37,742 nt of DNA from Candidatus Pacearchaeota archaeon (lineage in GTDB: Archaea; Nanobdellota; Nanobdellia; Pacearchaeales; GW2011-AR1): positions 1 through 37,742 of the forward strand of contig JACPGZ010000044.1 of assembly GCA_016188895.1 (NCBI GenBank), in the 5' to 3' direction. This document shows positions 1 through 7,767 of the stretch, in pieces (position 1 is the first letter of the stretch; every line of letters starts with the position of its first letter). Below the pieces are notes generated by a model. That model did no database searches, was not told the origin of the DNA, and worked only from the letters and a program-made list of their open reading frames with translations. The translations under genes were made by a program, and so were the position numbers.

Positions 1-19
1 TTTTTTTCCATTACATCTG

Positions 20-628
20 TCGCAGGGTACCCATGTTTTCAAACATGGGAGGAATGCGACCCTCCATAAAATTTAATTTCTTATTTCTGTTAATATGACT
101 GAGGCTTTGATGAGCCCCAGAAACTAAATTATCAGATTTAGCATGAGCTATATTCTGAGGAGATAAAAAATGGATTTGAAAAGTTTTAAACATGCCTTCG
201 GTCAAAATGCTTTCCACTTTGTTTGGAAGTGCAAATACGCTAGAGACCCTATGAAGTTTTATGGAGTCAGAATGGACTGTGAGTTTTTCATCAGGCAAGC
301 AGCTTATAGGAATGGATTCAAAATTTATGAGTTGCATATTGCTGTTGACCACATTCACTTGTTTGTTGAAATGCCAACCACTATGAGTGTTAGCAAAGCC
401 CTGCAGCTGTTTAAAGGATACAGCGCCTTTAAGCTTTTGCAGAAGCATCCCTGGTTGAGAAATTATTTCACCAAAGGGCATTTCTGGAGTCCAGGAAAAT
501 TCTTTAGGAGCGTTGGAAATACTACTAGTGAAGCTGTGAAGCATTACATCGCTTCTTCCCAACCTTGGACTGATTTGCGTTGATGTTATCATTTTTTATT
601 TGGTGATACCTCGCCCTTTAGGGCGGGG
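20..628 (+). mobile_element. IS200/IS605-family insertion sequence, tnpA only (approximate limits given by end hairpins)
   Basis: tnpA ORF flanked by a left-end nested hairpin (gtcgca 20-25 / tgcgac 55-60 enclosing cccatgttt-tc-aaacatggg 30-49) and a right-end hairpin cctcgccc-ttta-gggcgggg (609-628). Confidence 0.75.
170..583 (+). CDS. tnpA: IS200/IS605 family Y1 (HUH) transposase TnpA
   Basis: HUH motif in AVDHIHLFVEMP; C-terminal SEAVKHYIASS with candidate catalytic Tyr; 137 aa. Confidence 0.9.
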   Translation: MDLKSFKHAFGQNAFHFVWKCKYARDPMKFYGVRMDCEFFIRQAAYRNGFKIYELHIAVDHIHLFVEMPTTMSVSKALQLFKGYSAFKLLQKHPWLRNYFTKGHFWSPGKFFRSVGNTTSEAVKHYIASSQPWTDLR

Positions 629-668
629 TAGTTCATTTTATGTATGGGTGTGAATAAATGAACCATTT

Positions 669-1583
669 TTAAATACTTTGTTGTGATAATTTAATTAATT
701 CAAGCCATCTATTAGATGTTTGAAATTTTAGAGAAGGGATTGCTAATTCAGATGGGCTTTTTCCATTTAAAGAACCATGCTTATTTATGAAGTTATAAAA
801 TATTTCTATGCTTTTCATAATTGCATAAGCACTTTCAACAGAACCATGTAACCCTCTAAAGCCTGTTGTTCTTTGTCTGATAGAATTATGCAATCTTTCA
901 ACCCAGATATTAAAGCCTTCACCCTTGCTTTGAGTTATTACTTTATGCTGAACATTATATTTTCTTGTGTGCCTGTCATAGCCCCAATTTTGCTTGACTA
1001 TATTTTCGTAAGCAGTTAAGCCGTCAGTTGTGACTATCTTTATTCTATTTGTTTTGTTTTTGATGTTAGACAATATTTTCTTTAAGTTAGCTTGGCTTCT
1101 GTTCTTGACATAAGCAGAATTAATCATAAATCTTGTTTTTACATCAATCCCGTCTATAAACCAATTCTTGTCTATACCTAATTTTCGCTTATGGCTTTTT
1201 CTTCTGTGAAACTCCATTTCATCAACTTCAACATAACTGCCTGTTTGAAGTTTCAGGCTGTCGGTGAAGTTGGCTATCCTTAAACTGAACTTTCTAATCC
1301 ATCTTAAAATATTGCTATGGTCAGAGTTATGTGGAAAGAACGCCTTAAAGTGTTCCTGCACTCCTCTTGTGCTTAATCCCCTACAAAATAAGTCTAAGGC
1401 ACAGGTTATCTTTTCAGGGCTGTTTCTCATTCTAAAGAAAGGGTCTCTTGGGATAAACCTCTTAGAGCAAGACTTACAAAAATATCTCTGTCTTATACCG
1501 TGTGCTTCTGTTCGTTTAAATCCTCGTCTAACTACCCCCTTGCTATTGCAATGAGGACACATTGTTTTTATCATGTTTTCCAT
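669..1583 (-). CDS. DDE transposase with N-terminal zinc ribbon (IS6/IS240-like)
   Basis: CPHCNSKGVVRRG...YFCKSCSKRF zinc ribbon; YVEVDEMEF...VTTDGLTAYENIV...WVERLHNSIRQRTTGFRGLHG DDE-type catalytic core. Confidence 0.8.
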   Translation of the reverse strand: MENMIKTMCPHCNSKGVVRRGFKRTEAHGIRQRYFCKSCSKRFIPRDPFFRMRNSPEKITCALDLFCRGLSTRGVQEHFKAFFPHNSDHSNILRWIRKFSLRIANFTDSLKLQTGSYVEVDEMEFHRRKSHKRKLGIDKNWFIDGIDVKTRFMINSAYVKNRSQANLKKILSNIKNKTNRIKIVTTDGLTAYENIVKQNWGYDRHTRKYNVQHKVITQSKGEGFNIWVERLHNSIRQRTTGFRGLHGSVESAYAIMKSIEIFYNFINKHGSLNGKSPSELAIPSLKFQTSNRWLELIKLSQQSI

Positions 1584-1592
1584 ACATATATG

Positions 1593-1628
1593 TCGGTATC
1601 CGAACTATATAAACCTTTCGGTATCCGA
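1593..1628 (-). promoter_or_regulatory. Paired operator half-sites TCGGTATCCGA flanking a TATA box, upstream of the transposase gene
   Basis: tcggtatccga at 1593-1603 and 1618-1628 (25-bp spacing) around a TATA-like tttatatag on the minus strand; second copy with the same spacing at 3124-3159. Confidence 0.65.
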
Positions 1629-1698
1629 CATATAGAACACAAAGGTTTATAAATGTTACTTAAGTTACATATATAAGTAATTAAGTGAAACTAATAAA

Positions 1699-2805
1699 AT
1701 GGTAGAAGTAGATTTTAAAAAAAATATTGAAGAAATCTTTAGTGGTAACATCTATAAAAAAATTGGATTAGCAGATGACCCATTTGTTATAGACCCAAAG
1801 AATAAGATTTCATTATTTGTAGATAGAGAAGAGTCATTTAATAAACTTCTAAGAGCAATAAGAAATATGAAGGAAGGCTTTCAGCCACATATTGCCATTT
1901 TGGGTTCTCATGGAATTGGCAAGACTCATTTCATAGAATTTGCTTATGAATTATTAAAAACCAATCAAGATAAAATCGGAATTGATAACTTATTTTATAT
2001 TAAGAGTAAAAAAGGATTTACTGAAACTTTCCTTCGCACTGGAATTGAAAATTCAGAAATCACAAAATTCTTTAAAGAAAACAAAAACAAAAAAATGCTT
2101 ATATTTTTTGATGATTTAGATATTATATTTAAGAGATATTCAAAAGAGGTTATAAACATCTTTGATTTATTTAGTGGTAGCATTATTGGAACTTGGGATA
2201 CTTATGCTTGGGGTCTTGTTAAATCAAATTTAGATTTTAAAATTCCAAAAACAGAAGCAATTTATATTGACAGATTAGAGCACAATTACTGCTTAGAACT
2301 TTTAACAAAGAGATTAAGTGCAGTAAAATTCAACAATAATTTCAATGATTTCTTTCCAGATTTTGTAATAAATAAGCTTTCTATCATCTCTGACGGAAAT
2401 CCATACAAACTTATTACTTATGCTAAAAGATATTTAGATTTCTTACTTGATAATAATTTCTCTAAGATAGATGAAAAAAGATTCTCTGAATTCTGTGATA
2501 AAATAAATGTTCAGTTTTTAGATGATATAAAAAAGAGAATTAATACTCTACAGGACAAACAAAGACAGATGTTAAGATTTATCATTGATAAAGTAGAAGT
2601 ATCTGCTCAAGAAATCGCATCGCATTTTGGTATGACTCGTGTAGCGGGTATGAAGAATCTTAAAGTATTAAGAGATGAAAAAATGCTGGATAACAAGACA
2701 AAAGATAGAACTGATTTTTATTATGTTCCAACTGAATTGGTATTCGAGATTTCAGACTACTTAGAAAAACTAAAAGAAGTGCCAACAGAGTTAAATAATA
2801 ATTAA
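1699..2805 (+). CDS. AAA+/STAND-like ATPase (Orc1/Cdc6-like) with C-terminal winged helix
   Basis: Walker A GSHGIGKTHF; Walker B MLIFFDDLD; C-terminal wHTH-like SAQEIASHFGMTRVAGMKNLKVLRDEKML. Confidence 0.65.
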   Translation: MVEVDFKKNIEEIFSGNIYKKIGLADDPFVIDPKNKISLFVDREESFNKLLRAIRNMKEGFQPHIAILGSHGIGKTHFIEFAYELLKTNQDKIGIDNLFYIKSKKGFTETFLRTGIENSEITKFFKENKNKKMLIFFDDLDIIFKRYSKEVINIFDLFSGSIIGTWDTYAWGLVKSNLDFKIPKTEAIYIDRLEHNYCLELLTKRLSAVKFNNNFNDFFPDFVINKLSIISDGNPYKLITYAKRYLDFLLDNNFSKIDEKRFSEFCDKINVQFLDDIKKRINTLQDKQRQMLRFIIDKVEVSAQEIASHFGMTRVAGMKNLKVLRDEKMLDNKTKDRTDFYYVPTELVFEISDYLEKLKEVPTELNNN

Positions 2806-2842
2806 TAATCACTAGTTTCAATAACTTAAGATAAACAACTTA

Positions 2843-2953
2843 GTGTAGGAAAGGGGCAACCTCATTTGTAAAGAGGAGCCCCAATCCGTCGGAGAGGTCA
2901 CTGCTATTTGTATAAGTAGTGATACTCTGATTGCTTGACTATGATTTTTTTTT
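2843..2953 (+). ncRNA. Candidate structured RNA: two hairpins with near-identical 9-nt loops followed by a poly-T tract
   Basis: ggggc-aa-cctc-[atttgtaaa]-gagg-a-gcccc (2853-2882); gtcactgct-[atttgtata]-agtagtgat (2897-2923, with G-U pairs); T9 at 2945-2953. Confidence 0.45.
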
Positions 2954-3115
2954 AGTTTTTAAATCTTTTTCTATAGTAATTTTATCTTTTTCTATATCTA
3001 TTTGTAATTCCTTATCAATAAGATTAGTTTCCTCAACTTTTTTAGGAAGATTTATTTTATATTTATAATATATTTTGTTACCTCTTTTCTTATCTATAGA
3101 CTTCATTATTTTCAT
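2939..3115 (-). CDS. Small AbrB/SpoVT-like protein (58 aa, absent from the ORF track)
   Basis: Manual translation MKIMKSIDKKRGNKIYYKYKINLPKKVEETNLIDKELQIDIEKDKITIEKDLKTKKKS; the YYKYKINLPKKVEE...L.I.IEKDKITI pattern resembles archaeal AbrB-like DNA-binding proteins. Confidence 0.55.
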   Translation of the reverse strand: MKIMKSIDKKRGNKIYYKYKINLPKKVEETNLIDKELQIDIEKDKITIEKDLKTKKKS

Positions 3116-3123
3116 AGAAAATT

Positions 3124-3159
3124 TAGGTATCCGAAGTTTTTAAACTATTCGGTTTCCGA
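3124..3159 (-). promoter_or_regulatory. Second paired operator flanking a TATA box, upstream of the AbrB-like gene
   Basis: taggtatccga 3124-3134 and tcggtttccga 3149-3159, 25-bp spacing as at 1593-1628; starts 9 bp from the start codon at 3115. Confidence 0.65.
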
Positions 3160-3245
3160 ATAAAATTTGGAGTTATTTATGGACACTTAATGCACCAGAG
3201 AAGTGGCGAGCAAACCTTTTTATACTGCCCTTTTTTTAATTTTTT

Positions 3246-4937
3246 ATGGATTCTAAACCACAACCGCAAAGTGATAAACAGGTAAATGATAAACCTGCGG
3301 GCGATAAACTTGCAGGTGATAAAGGAATGGACTCGCGGCTTAGTAAGGCTGCCCAGAGACTTGAGGAAGAGGAAGAAGTTCCGAAAGCAGAGCGGGATGC
3401 CAAGCCAATTCATTTATTAGTTGTCGTGCCAAATGACAAAGAAAAAGAACTGGTGAAAATAAAACAAGAAATTCTAGAAATAGTTAAAGATAGCAAACCA
3501 AGGTTATGGATACATTTGAAAACACCACAAGATATATGGAATTATGGATTAGATAGCAAATTTGATTTTATTGAGGCAGTTTCAATGGTTCTGCCATTGC
3601 ATGATAAAGGAATTCTTGGTTCATTAAGAGTTGCAAATATTCATAAATCTCTTGTCTTGCGCAAATTTGACAAATATGTTGTAAGCTATGTTGTAGGCGG
3701 CTCTCTTGTAAGAGGCGAGGCAAAGGAGACAAGCGATGTTGACACATATATAGTGATTGACGATACAGATGTGAAGCGCACTTCAAGACTTGAGCTAAAA
3801 GAAAGATTAAGAGGCATTATATACGGATATGCAGCAGAGGCGTCAGAATTGGCAGGAGTGAAAGGAAAGCTAAATATTCAGGTATATATTTTGACTGAAT
3901 TCTGGGAGGCTGTAAAAGATGCTCATCCTGTAATTTTTACATTTATCCGCGATGGTATTCCTATGTACGACAGGGGAGCATTTTTGCCATGGAAACTGCT
4001 GCTAAGGATGGGGAAAATCAAACCATCGCCAGAAGCAATTGACATGTTCATGTCAATGGGAGAAAAAGTTTCAGAGATTGTTAAAAGAAGATTGCTTGAC
4101 ATTGTTATAGGAGATATTTACTGGGGCGTTGTCACACCAAGCCAGGCATTGCTTATGCTGTACGGACTGCCGCCTCCAAATGTAAGAGAAACTGTTACAG
4201 AGATGAAGCGTGTTTTCTATGAAAAAGAGAAGATGCTTGAAAAAAAATATATTGATATTCTAACAAATATTGTAGATCTATACAAAGGATTTGAGCATGG
4301 CAAGGTTAATTCAATAAAAGGAGTAGAGGTTGATCGGTATCTTAAGGAATCTGAAGATTATATCAAAAGATTAAAAGAGCTAAGAGGGCAGATAGAAAAG
4401 CGCACCCAAGAAAAGACAATAAACCAAATTCATGATGATGTTTTTAATCTTTTAAAAGCAGTGTTTGGCTCACAATCCCAAGACAAGCTTGTTAAGTCAT
4501 TTGAAAATAATCTTATTAAGCGGGGATTAATGCCTCCCAAGACACTGCACATACTTAATGACATTATTGAAGCAAAAGCTAATTTCAAAAAAGGAAAGCT
4601 TGCAACACATGAAGTTGAGCACGCAAGAAAAGATGCATCTCTTTTAATTAATCATCTCATAGAATACACCCAAAGAAAAGACCTTGTTCCACTTGAGAAA
4701 GGAAAAATTAAGTTAAAGGTTAAGGACAAAGAACTTGATATGTTGATTACAAGCAACGCGGCATTCTTGTTTACAGAGCAAGGAATTTTCAAAATTACTG
4801 ATAAATTAACTAATGCTGCCCAAGAAGATTTGGAAATAGCTTTAAAAAACCAGCAGGGAAATATTGATATAAAAATTAATCCAGCTATCTTTGACACGCT
4901 TAAAAAAGAGTTTGGAGATTTTGAAATCATTTTATGA
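3246..4937 (+). CDS. Pol-beta-superfamily nucleotidyltransferase-domain protein with long helical C-terminus
   Basis: GGSLVRGEAKETSDVDTYIVIDDTDV = GS...D.D nucleotidyltransferase motif; full-length similarity to the 36188-37060 product. Confidence 0.8.
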   Translation: MDSKPQPQSDKQVNDKPAGDKLAGDKGMDSRLSKAAQRLEEEEEVPKAERDAKPIHLLVVVPNDKEKELVKIKQEILEIVKDSKPRLWIHLKTPQDIWNYGLDSKFDFIEAVSMVLPLHDKGILGSLRVANIHKSLVLRKFDKYVVSYVVGGSLVRGEAKETSDVDTYIVIDDTDVKRTSRLELKERLRGIIYGYAAEASELAGVKGKLNIQVYILTEFWEAVKDAHPVIFTFIRDGIPMYDRGAFLPWKLLLRMGKIKPSPEAIDMFMSMGEKVSEIVKRRLLDIVIGDIYWGVVTPSQALLMLYGLPPPNVRETVTEMKRVFYEKEKMLEKKYIDILTNIVDLYKGFEHGKVNSIKGVEVDRYLKESEDYIKRLKELRGQIEKRTQEKTINQIHDDVFNLLKAVFGSQSQDKLVKSFENNLIKRGLMPPKTLHILNDIIEAKANFKKGKLATHEVEHARKDASLLINHLIEYTQRKDLVPLEKGKIKLKVKDKELDMLITSNAAFLFTEQGIFKITDKLTNAAQEDLEIALKNQQGNIDIKINPAIFDTLKKEFGDFEIIL

Positions 4938-5137
4938 TTTCAACAACTATCAGAAATCATAAGATTTCTGAAGCTTCGAGATTATTTTATAATGTCAAAA
5001 ACTATAGTTTTTGAGCATGTCGAAAATCAAAGATTTTCGAGCACTCTCAGAAATTTCATTTCTGAAGCTATCAGAATTACGAATAATTCTGAAGTTTCAA
5101 CAACTGTCAAAAATTAATAATAAAACAAAATTTTTGA
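4921..5137. repeat. Tandem array of about seven short AT-rich hairpins
   Basis: Inverted repeats at 4921-4943, 4950-4971, 4995-5014, 5020-5040, 5047-5065, 5071-5092 and 5107-5137; arms differ in sequence but pair. Confidence 0.8.
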
Positions 5138-5155
5138 AGTTTTGAAATAATCTTA

Positions 5156-5608
5156 TTATCTTAGAAATTTTTTCACTTGTTCCATAAATTCAAAATTATT
5201 TGTAAGGTCAGAAGTATATTCTATCTGATTTAATATAGAATAAGCTTGTGCAAATGTTGGTTGAGGAGCTATTGAGATCAATGATTTCTTATTATGCTTA
5301 ATCCCAAGTCTTATACCATCTCCCTCTCTTCTTCCAAATATATCGTTTCCATCTCTAACCCATTCATCTAACGGGCTATCTTTTTTTGTTTCAGATTCAG
5401 TCAATTCTATGCCGAGGAATTTTCCAGATAGCTGTCTTAATATATCTGATACATAAAAAGGATTTTGATAACATCGCACTCTAATGCTTTCTTTATTTGG
5501 AGAATTAAGCACGCCAAATCCTGACCCAGCCATTGAATACACCTTAAGCACCCATCCTTCCCTAAGCGCTTGCTCTATTCCTCCATATTCCTCTTTTTTT
5601 TCTTCCAC
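5156..5608 (-). CDS. Hypothetical protein
   Basis: 150-aa ORF with balanced composition; no family recognised. Confidence 0.6.
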   Translation of the reverse strand: MEEKKEEYGGIEQALREGWVLKVYSMAGSGFGVLNSPNKESIRVRCYQNPFYVSDILRQLSGKFLGIELTESETKKDSPLDEWVRDGNDIFGRREGDGIRLGIKHNKKSLISIAPQPTFAQAYSILNQIEYTSDLTNNFEFMEQVKKFLR

Positions 5609-5658
5609 TCTTAATATAAAAGTGGCTTTTTTATAAATATTTATATGGTAAAATATGA

Positions 5659-6075
5659 TTATTCTCCAAGAACTTTTACAAGAACACGCTTTTTTCTCTG
5701 CCCGTCAAACTCTGCATAATAAACCTGCTCCCATGGGCCTAGGTCAAGCTTTCCGTTTGTTATTGCAACAGCACACTCTCTGCCCATAATTGTTCTCCAT
5801 AAATGAGCATAAGCATTATCTTCTCCTGTCAAATTGTGCTTGTAAAGATTTTTGTCTTTTGGAGCAAGCTTCTCAAGCCATTTCTCAAAATCATGTATCA
5901 ACCCTGATTCCGCATCATTAATGTAAACAGACGCTGTGATATGCATTGGATTAACTAAAACAATTCCTTCTTTCACCCCGCTTTCCTCTACTGCTTTTTC
6001 AACATCATTTGTTATTCTTACAAATTCAATTTTATTTTTTGTATTAAATGTAAGATATTTAGTGTAGGTTTTCAT
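5659..6075 (-). CDS. YjbQ/UPF0047 family protein
   Basis: [23 protein letters not shown]...[47 protein letters not shown] is characteristic of UPF0047. Confidence 0.9.
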   Translation of the reverse strand: MKTYTKYLTFNTKNKIEFVRITNDVEKAVEESGVKEGIVLVNPMHITASVYINDAESGLIHDFEKWLEKLAPKDKNLYKHNLTGEDNAYAHLWRTIMGRECAVAITNGKLDLGPWEQVYYAEFDGQRKKRVLVKVLGE

Positions 6076-6790
6076 TTTTAACCCTCCTTATTTCTTCCTC
6101 AGCTTGTTTATATTTTTCTAATGTATCAGTAGGAAACCAATATCCTTTGTGCTTAAATGCATAGTATCTTTTCTTGTTTAAAGACACTGACTCAAAACAC
6201 TGCCTTTCAATAGAGCTCTTTCCATCTGGAAGAATATCCAATGCTTTTGGAGCTATAATAAAAGCTCCTGCATTTATTAGATTGGATGTAGCTTCTTCTC
6301 TTTTTGGCTTCTCAACAAATTTAATAATCCTGTTTCCTTCTAATTCTATAACTCCAAAATTCTCAACATCCTCTCTTGGAGTCAATGACATTGTTATTTC
6401 TGCATTGGTTTTGTGATGTTCTGTTAACATTCTGGATATATCATAGTCTGCAATATTATCTCCCCACAGAAGGAGAAAATTATCTTTTATTCCAAGCTTA
6501 TTGACAATTTCCTTAACAGCCCCGCCTGTTCCAAGTGGCTGGGACTCAATGTTGTATAAGATTTTAACTCTAAATCTTGATCCATCTCCAAAATACTCTT
6601 TTATTCTTTCAGACTTATATCCAACAGATAGTATAATATCTGTCAATCCGTGTTTTTTCAAATTCTCAATGCAATATTCTAGAATTGGTTTTCCTAAAAT
6701 AGGCAGTAATGGCTTTGGCACTTCATCGGTTAAAGGTCTTAATCTTTCACCCAGTCCTCCTGCAAGAATAATTACTTTCATATTATCCAC
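6059..6790 (-). CDS. Sugar-phosphate nucleotidyltransferase (NDP-sugar pyrophosphorylase)
   Basis: [36 protein letters not shown] signature. Confidence 0.93.
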   Translation of the reverse strand: MDNMKVIILAGGLGERLRPLTDEVPKPLLPILGKPILEYCIENLKKHGLTDIILSVGYKSERIKEYFGDGSRFRVKILYNIESQPLGTGGAVKEIVNKLGIKDNFLLLWGDNIADYDISRMLTEHHKTNAEITMSLTPREDVENFGVIELEGNRIIKFVEKPKREEATSNLINAGAFIIAPKALDILPDGKSSIERQCFESVSLNKKRYYAFKHKGYWFPTDTLEKYKQAEEEIRRVKNENLH

Positions 6791-6833
6791 AATGCAACAA
6801 GCTTTAAATAATGTTTTCTTTTAAAAGGATTAT

Positions 6834-6957
6834 GAGCCTGTAGCTCAGCCCGGTTAGAGCACTGGTCTTATACGACGTCGCTTCGTCAGAAGCGAAAGGA
6901 ATAGACATTCAGCTCTAAGAGAGCCAGAAGTCCGCGGTTCAAATCCGCGCAGGCTCA
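6834..6957 (+). tRNA. tRNA-Ile(UAU) with canonical 37/38 intron (6873-6921)
   Basis: Acceptor GAGCCTG/CAGGCTC, D arm GCTC/GAGC, anticodon stem CTGGT/GCCAG, T arm CGCGG-TTCAAAT-CCGCG, A73; bulge-helix-bulge with CTTA/TAAG central helix and 3-nt bulges tac and aga; spliced loop CTTATAA. Confidence 0.85.
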
Positions 6958-6987
6958 TAAGGGGAACTACGTTCCCCCTTAAACCCC
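6958..6987. repeat. Short dispersed repeat/hairpin downstream of the tRNA, also found inside bud32
   Basis: taaggggaactacgttcccccttaaacccc; reverse complement matches 27528-27557 at 27/30; hairpin ggggaac-tac-gttcccc. Confidence 0.7.
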
Positions 6988-7045
6988 CTCCTTTAGGGCG
7001 TCGGAGTTGCATAGAACGAGGGCATCGCGAGGCATAGAGAAAAGT

Positions 7046-7393
7046 ATGGGAGACAAGAAAATAAAAAATTCAAATCAAAAATCTGCACAGAAAGAACAAA
7101 GGAAGAGCAAGGCATTTGCATTTCTTTCTGTCTTCTTATGGATTATAGGAGTTGTTATTGCACTTCTCTTCAAAAGAAATGATCCATATGTTATGCATTA
7201 TGCAAAGCAGAGTCTTGTAATAACAATTGTTTTAATCATTGCAATAGCAGGCATATTGCTCTTGCCAATAATGTGGATTGCATTATGGATAGCAATTATT
7301 GTGCTATGGGTATTAGCATGGCTCTATGCTCTTTCAGGCGAAGAGCGCGATATTCCAATTCTAGGAGAATATGCAAGGAGGTGGAACATATGA
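7046..7393 (+). CDS. DUF4870-like small membrane protein
   Basis: MGDKKIKNSNQK...YVMHYAKQSLVI...WLYALSGEERDIPILGEYARRW; upstream in-frame MHRTRASRG extension judged non-coding. Confidence 0.75.
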   Translation: MGDKKIKNSNQKSAQKEQRKSKAFAFLSVFLWIIGVVIALLFKRNDPYVMHYAKQSLVITIVLIIAIAGILLLPIMWIALWIAIIVLWVLAWLYALSGEERDIPILGEYARRWNI

Positions 7394-7767
7394 AAGAGAA
7401 AAATGATAAGATGACAGGTAAAAAAATAGAAGAAGAAAAAGTAAAAAATGCTGAAGAAGAAAAAATAATAGCGTTTTTCTCAGTCTTTTTATTAATTATT
7501 GGGTTTTTTATTGCATTAATATTCAGAAAAGATAACAAATACATAATGTATTATGCAAAACACGGCTTGATAATCTTTTTTGCCATGATTTTAATAAAAT
7601 TGCTTGAATATGTTGTTCTTGTTATTCCAGTGCTTGGCAAGATAATTGCTGGTTTTGCGTGGTTCATCATAATAATCTTATGGATTTTAGGCTCTATCTA
7701 TGCTTTAAGCGGAGCTCAGAAGCGCGTTCCGCTAATCAGCGAGATTGCTGAGAAGATTAAAATTTAG
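7390..7767 (+). CDS. DUF4870-like small membrane protein, paralog of the preceding gene
   Basis: Starts in an ATGA overlap with the preceding stop; YIMYYAKHGLIIF...GSIYALSGAQKRVPLISEIAEK parallels the upstream product. Confidence 0.75.
   Translation: MKEKNDKMTGKKIEEEKVKNAEEEKIIAFFSVFLLIIGFFIALIFRKDNKYIMYYAKHGLIIFFAMILIKLLEYVVLVIPVLGKIIAGFAWFIIIILWILGSIYALSGAQKRVPLISEIAEKIKI

Noticed and set aside
11-592. 193-aa minus-strand ORF antisense to tnpA
   Set aside because: Entirely antisense to a well-supported HUH transposase; no recognisable protein.
1264-1554. 96-aa plus-strand ORF inside the DDE transposase gene
   Set aside because: Antisense shadow; no coding features.
4921-5137. CRISPR array
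   Set aside because: Units are hairpins with differing sequence and no constant repeat or unique 30-40 bp spacers; no cas genes nearby.
7007-7045. N-terminal extension MHRTRASRGIEKS of the DUF4870-like ORF
   Set aside because: Lies in the intergenic region after the tRNA; MGDKK at 7046 is the better start. The 7273 start of the next ORF is likewise too early.
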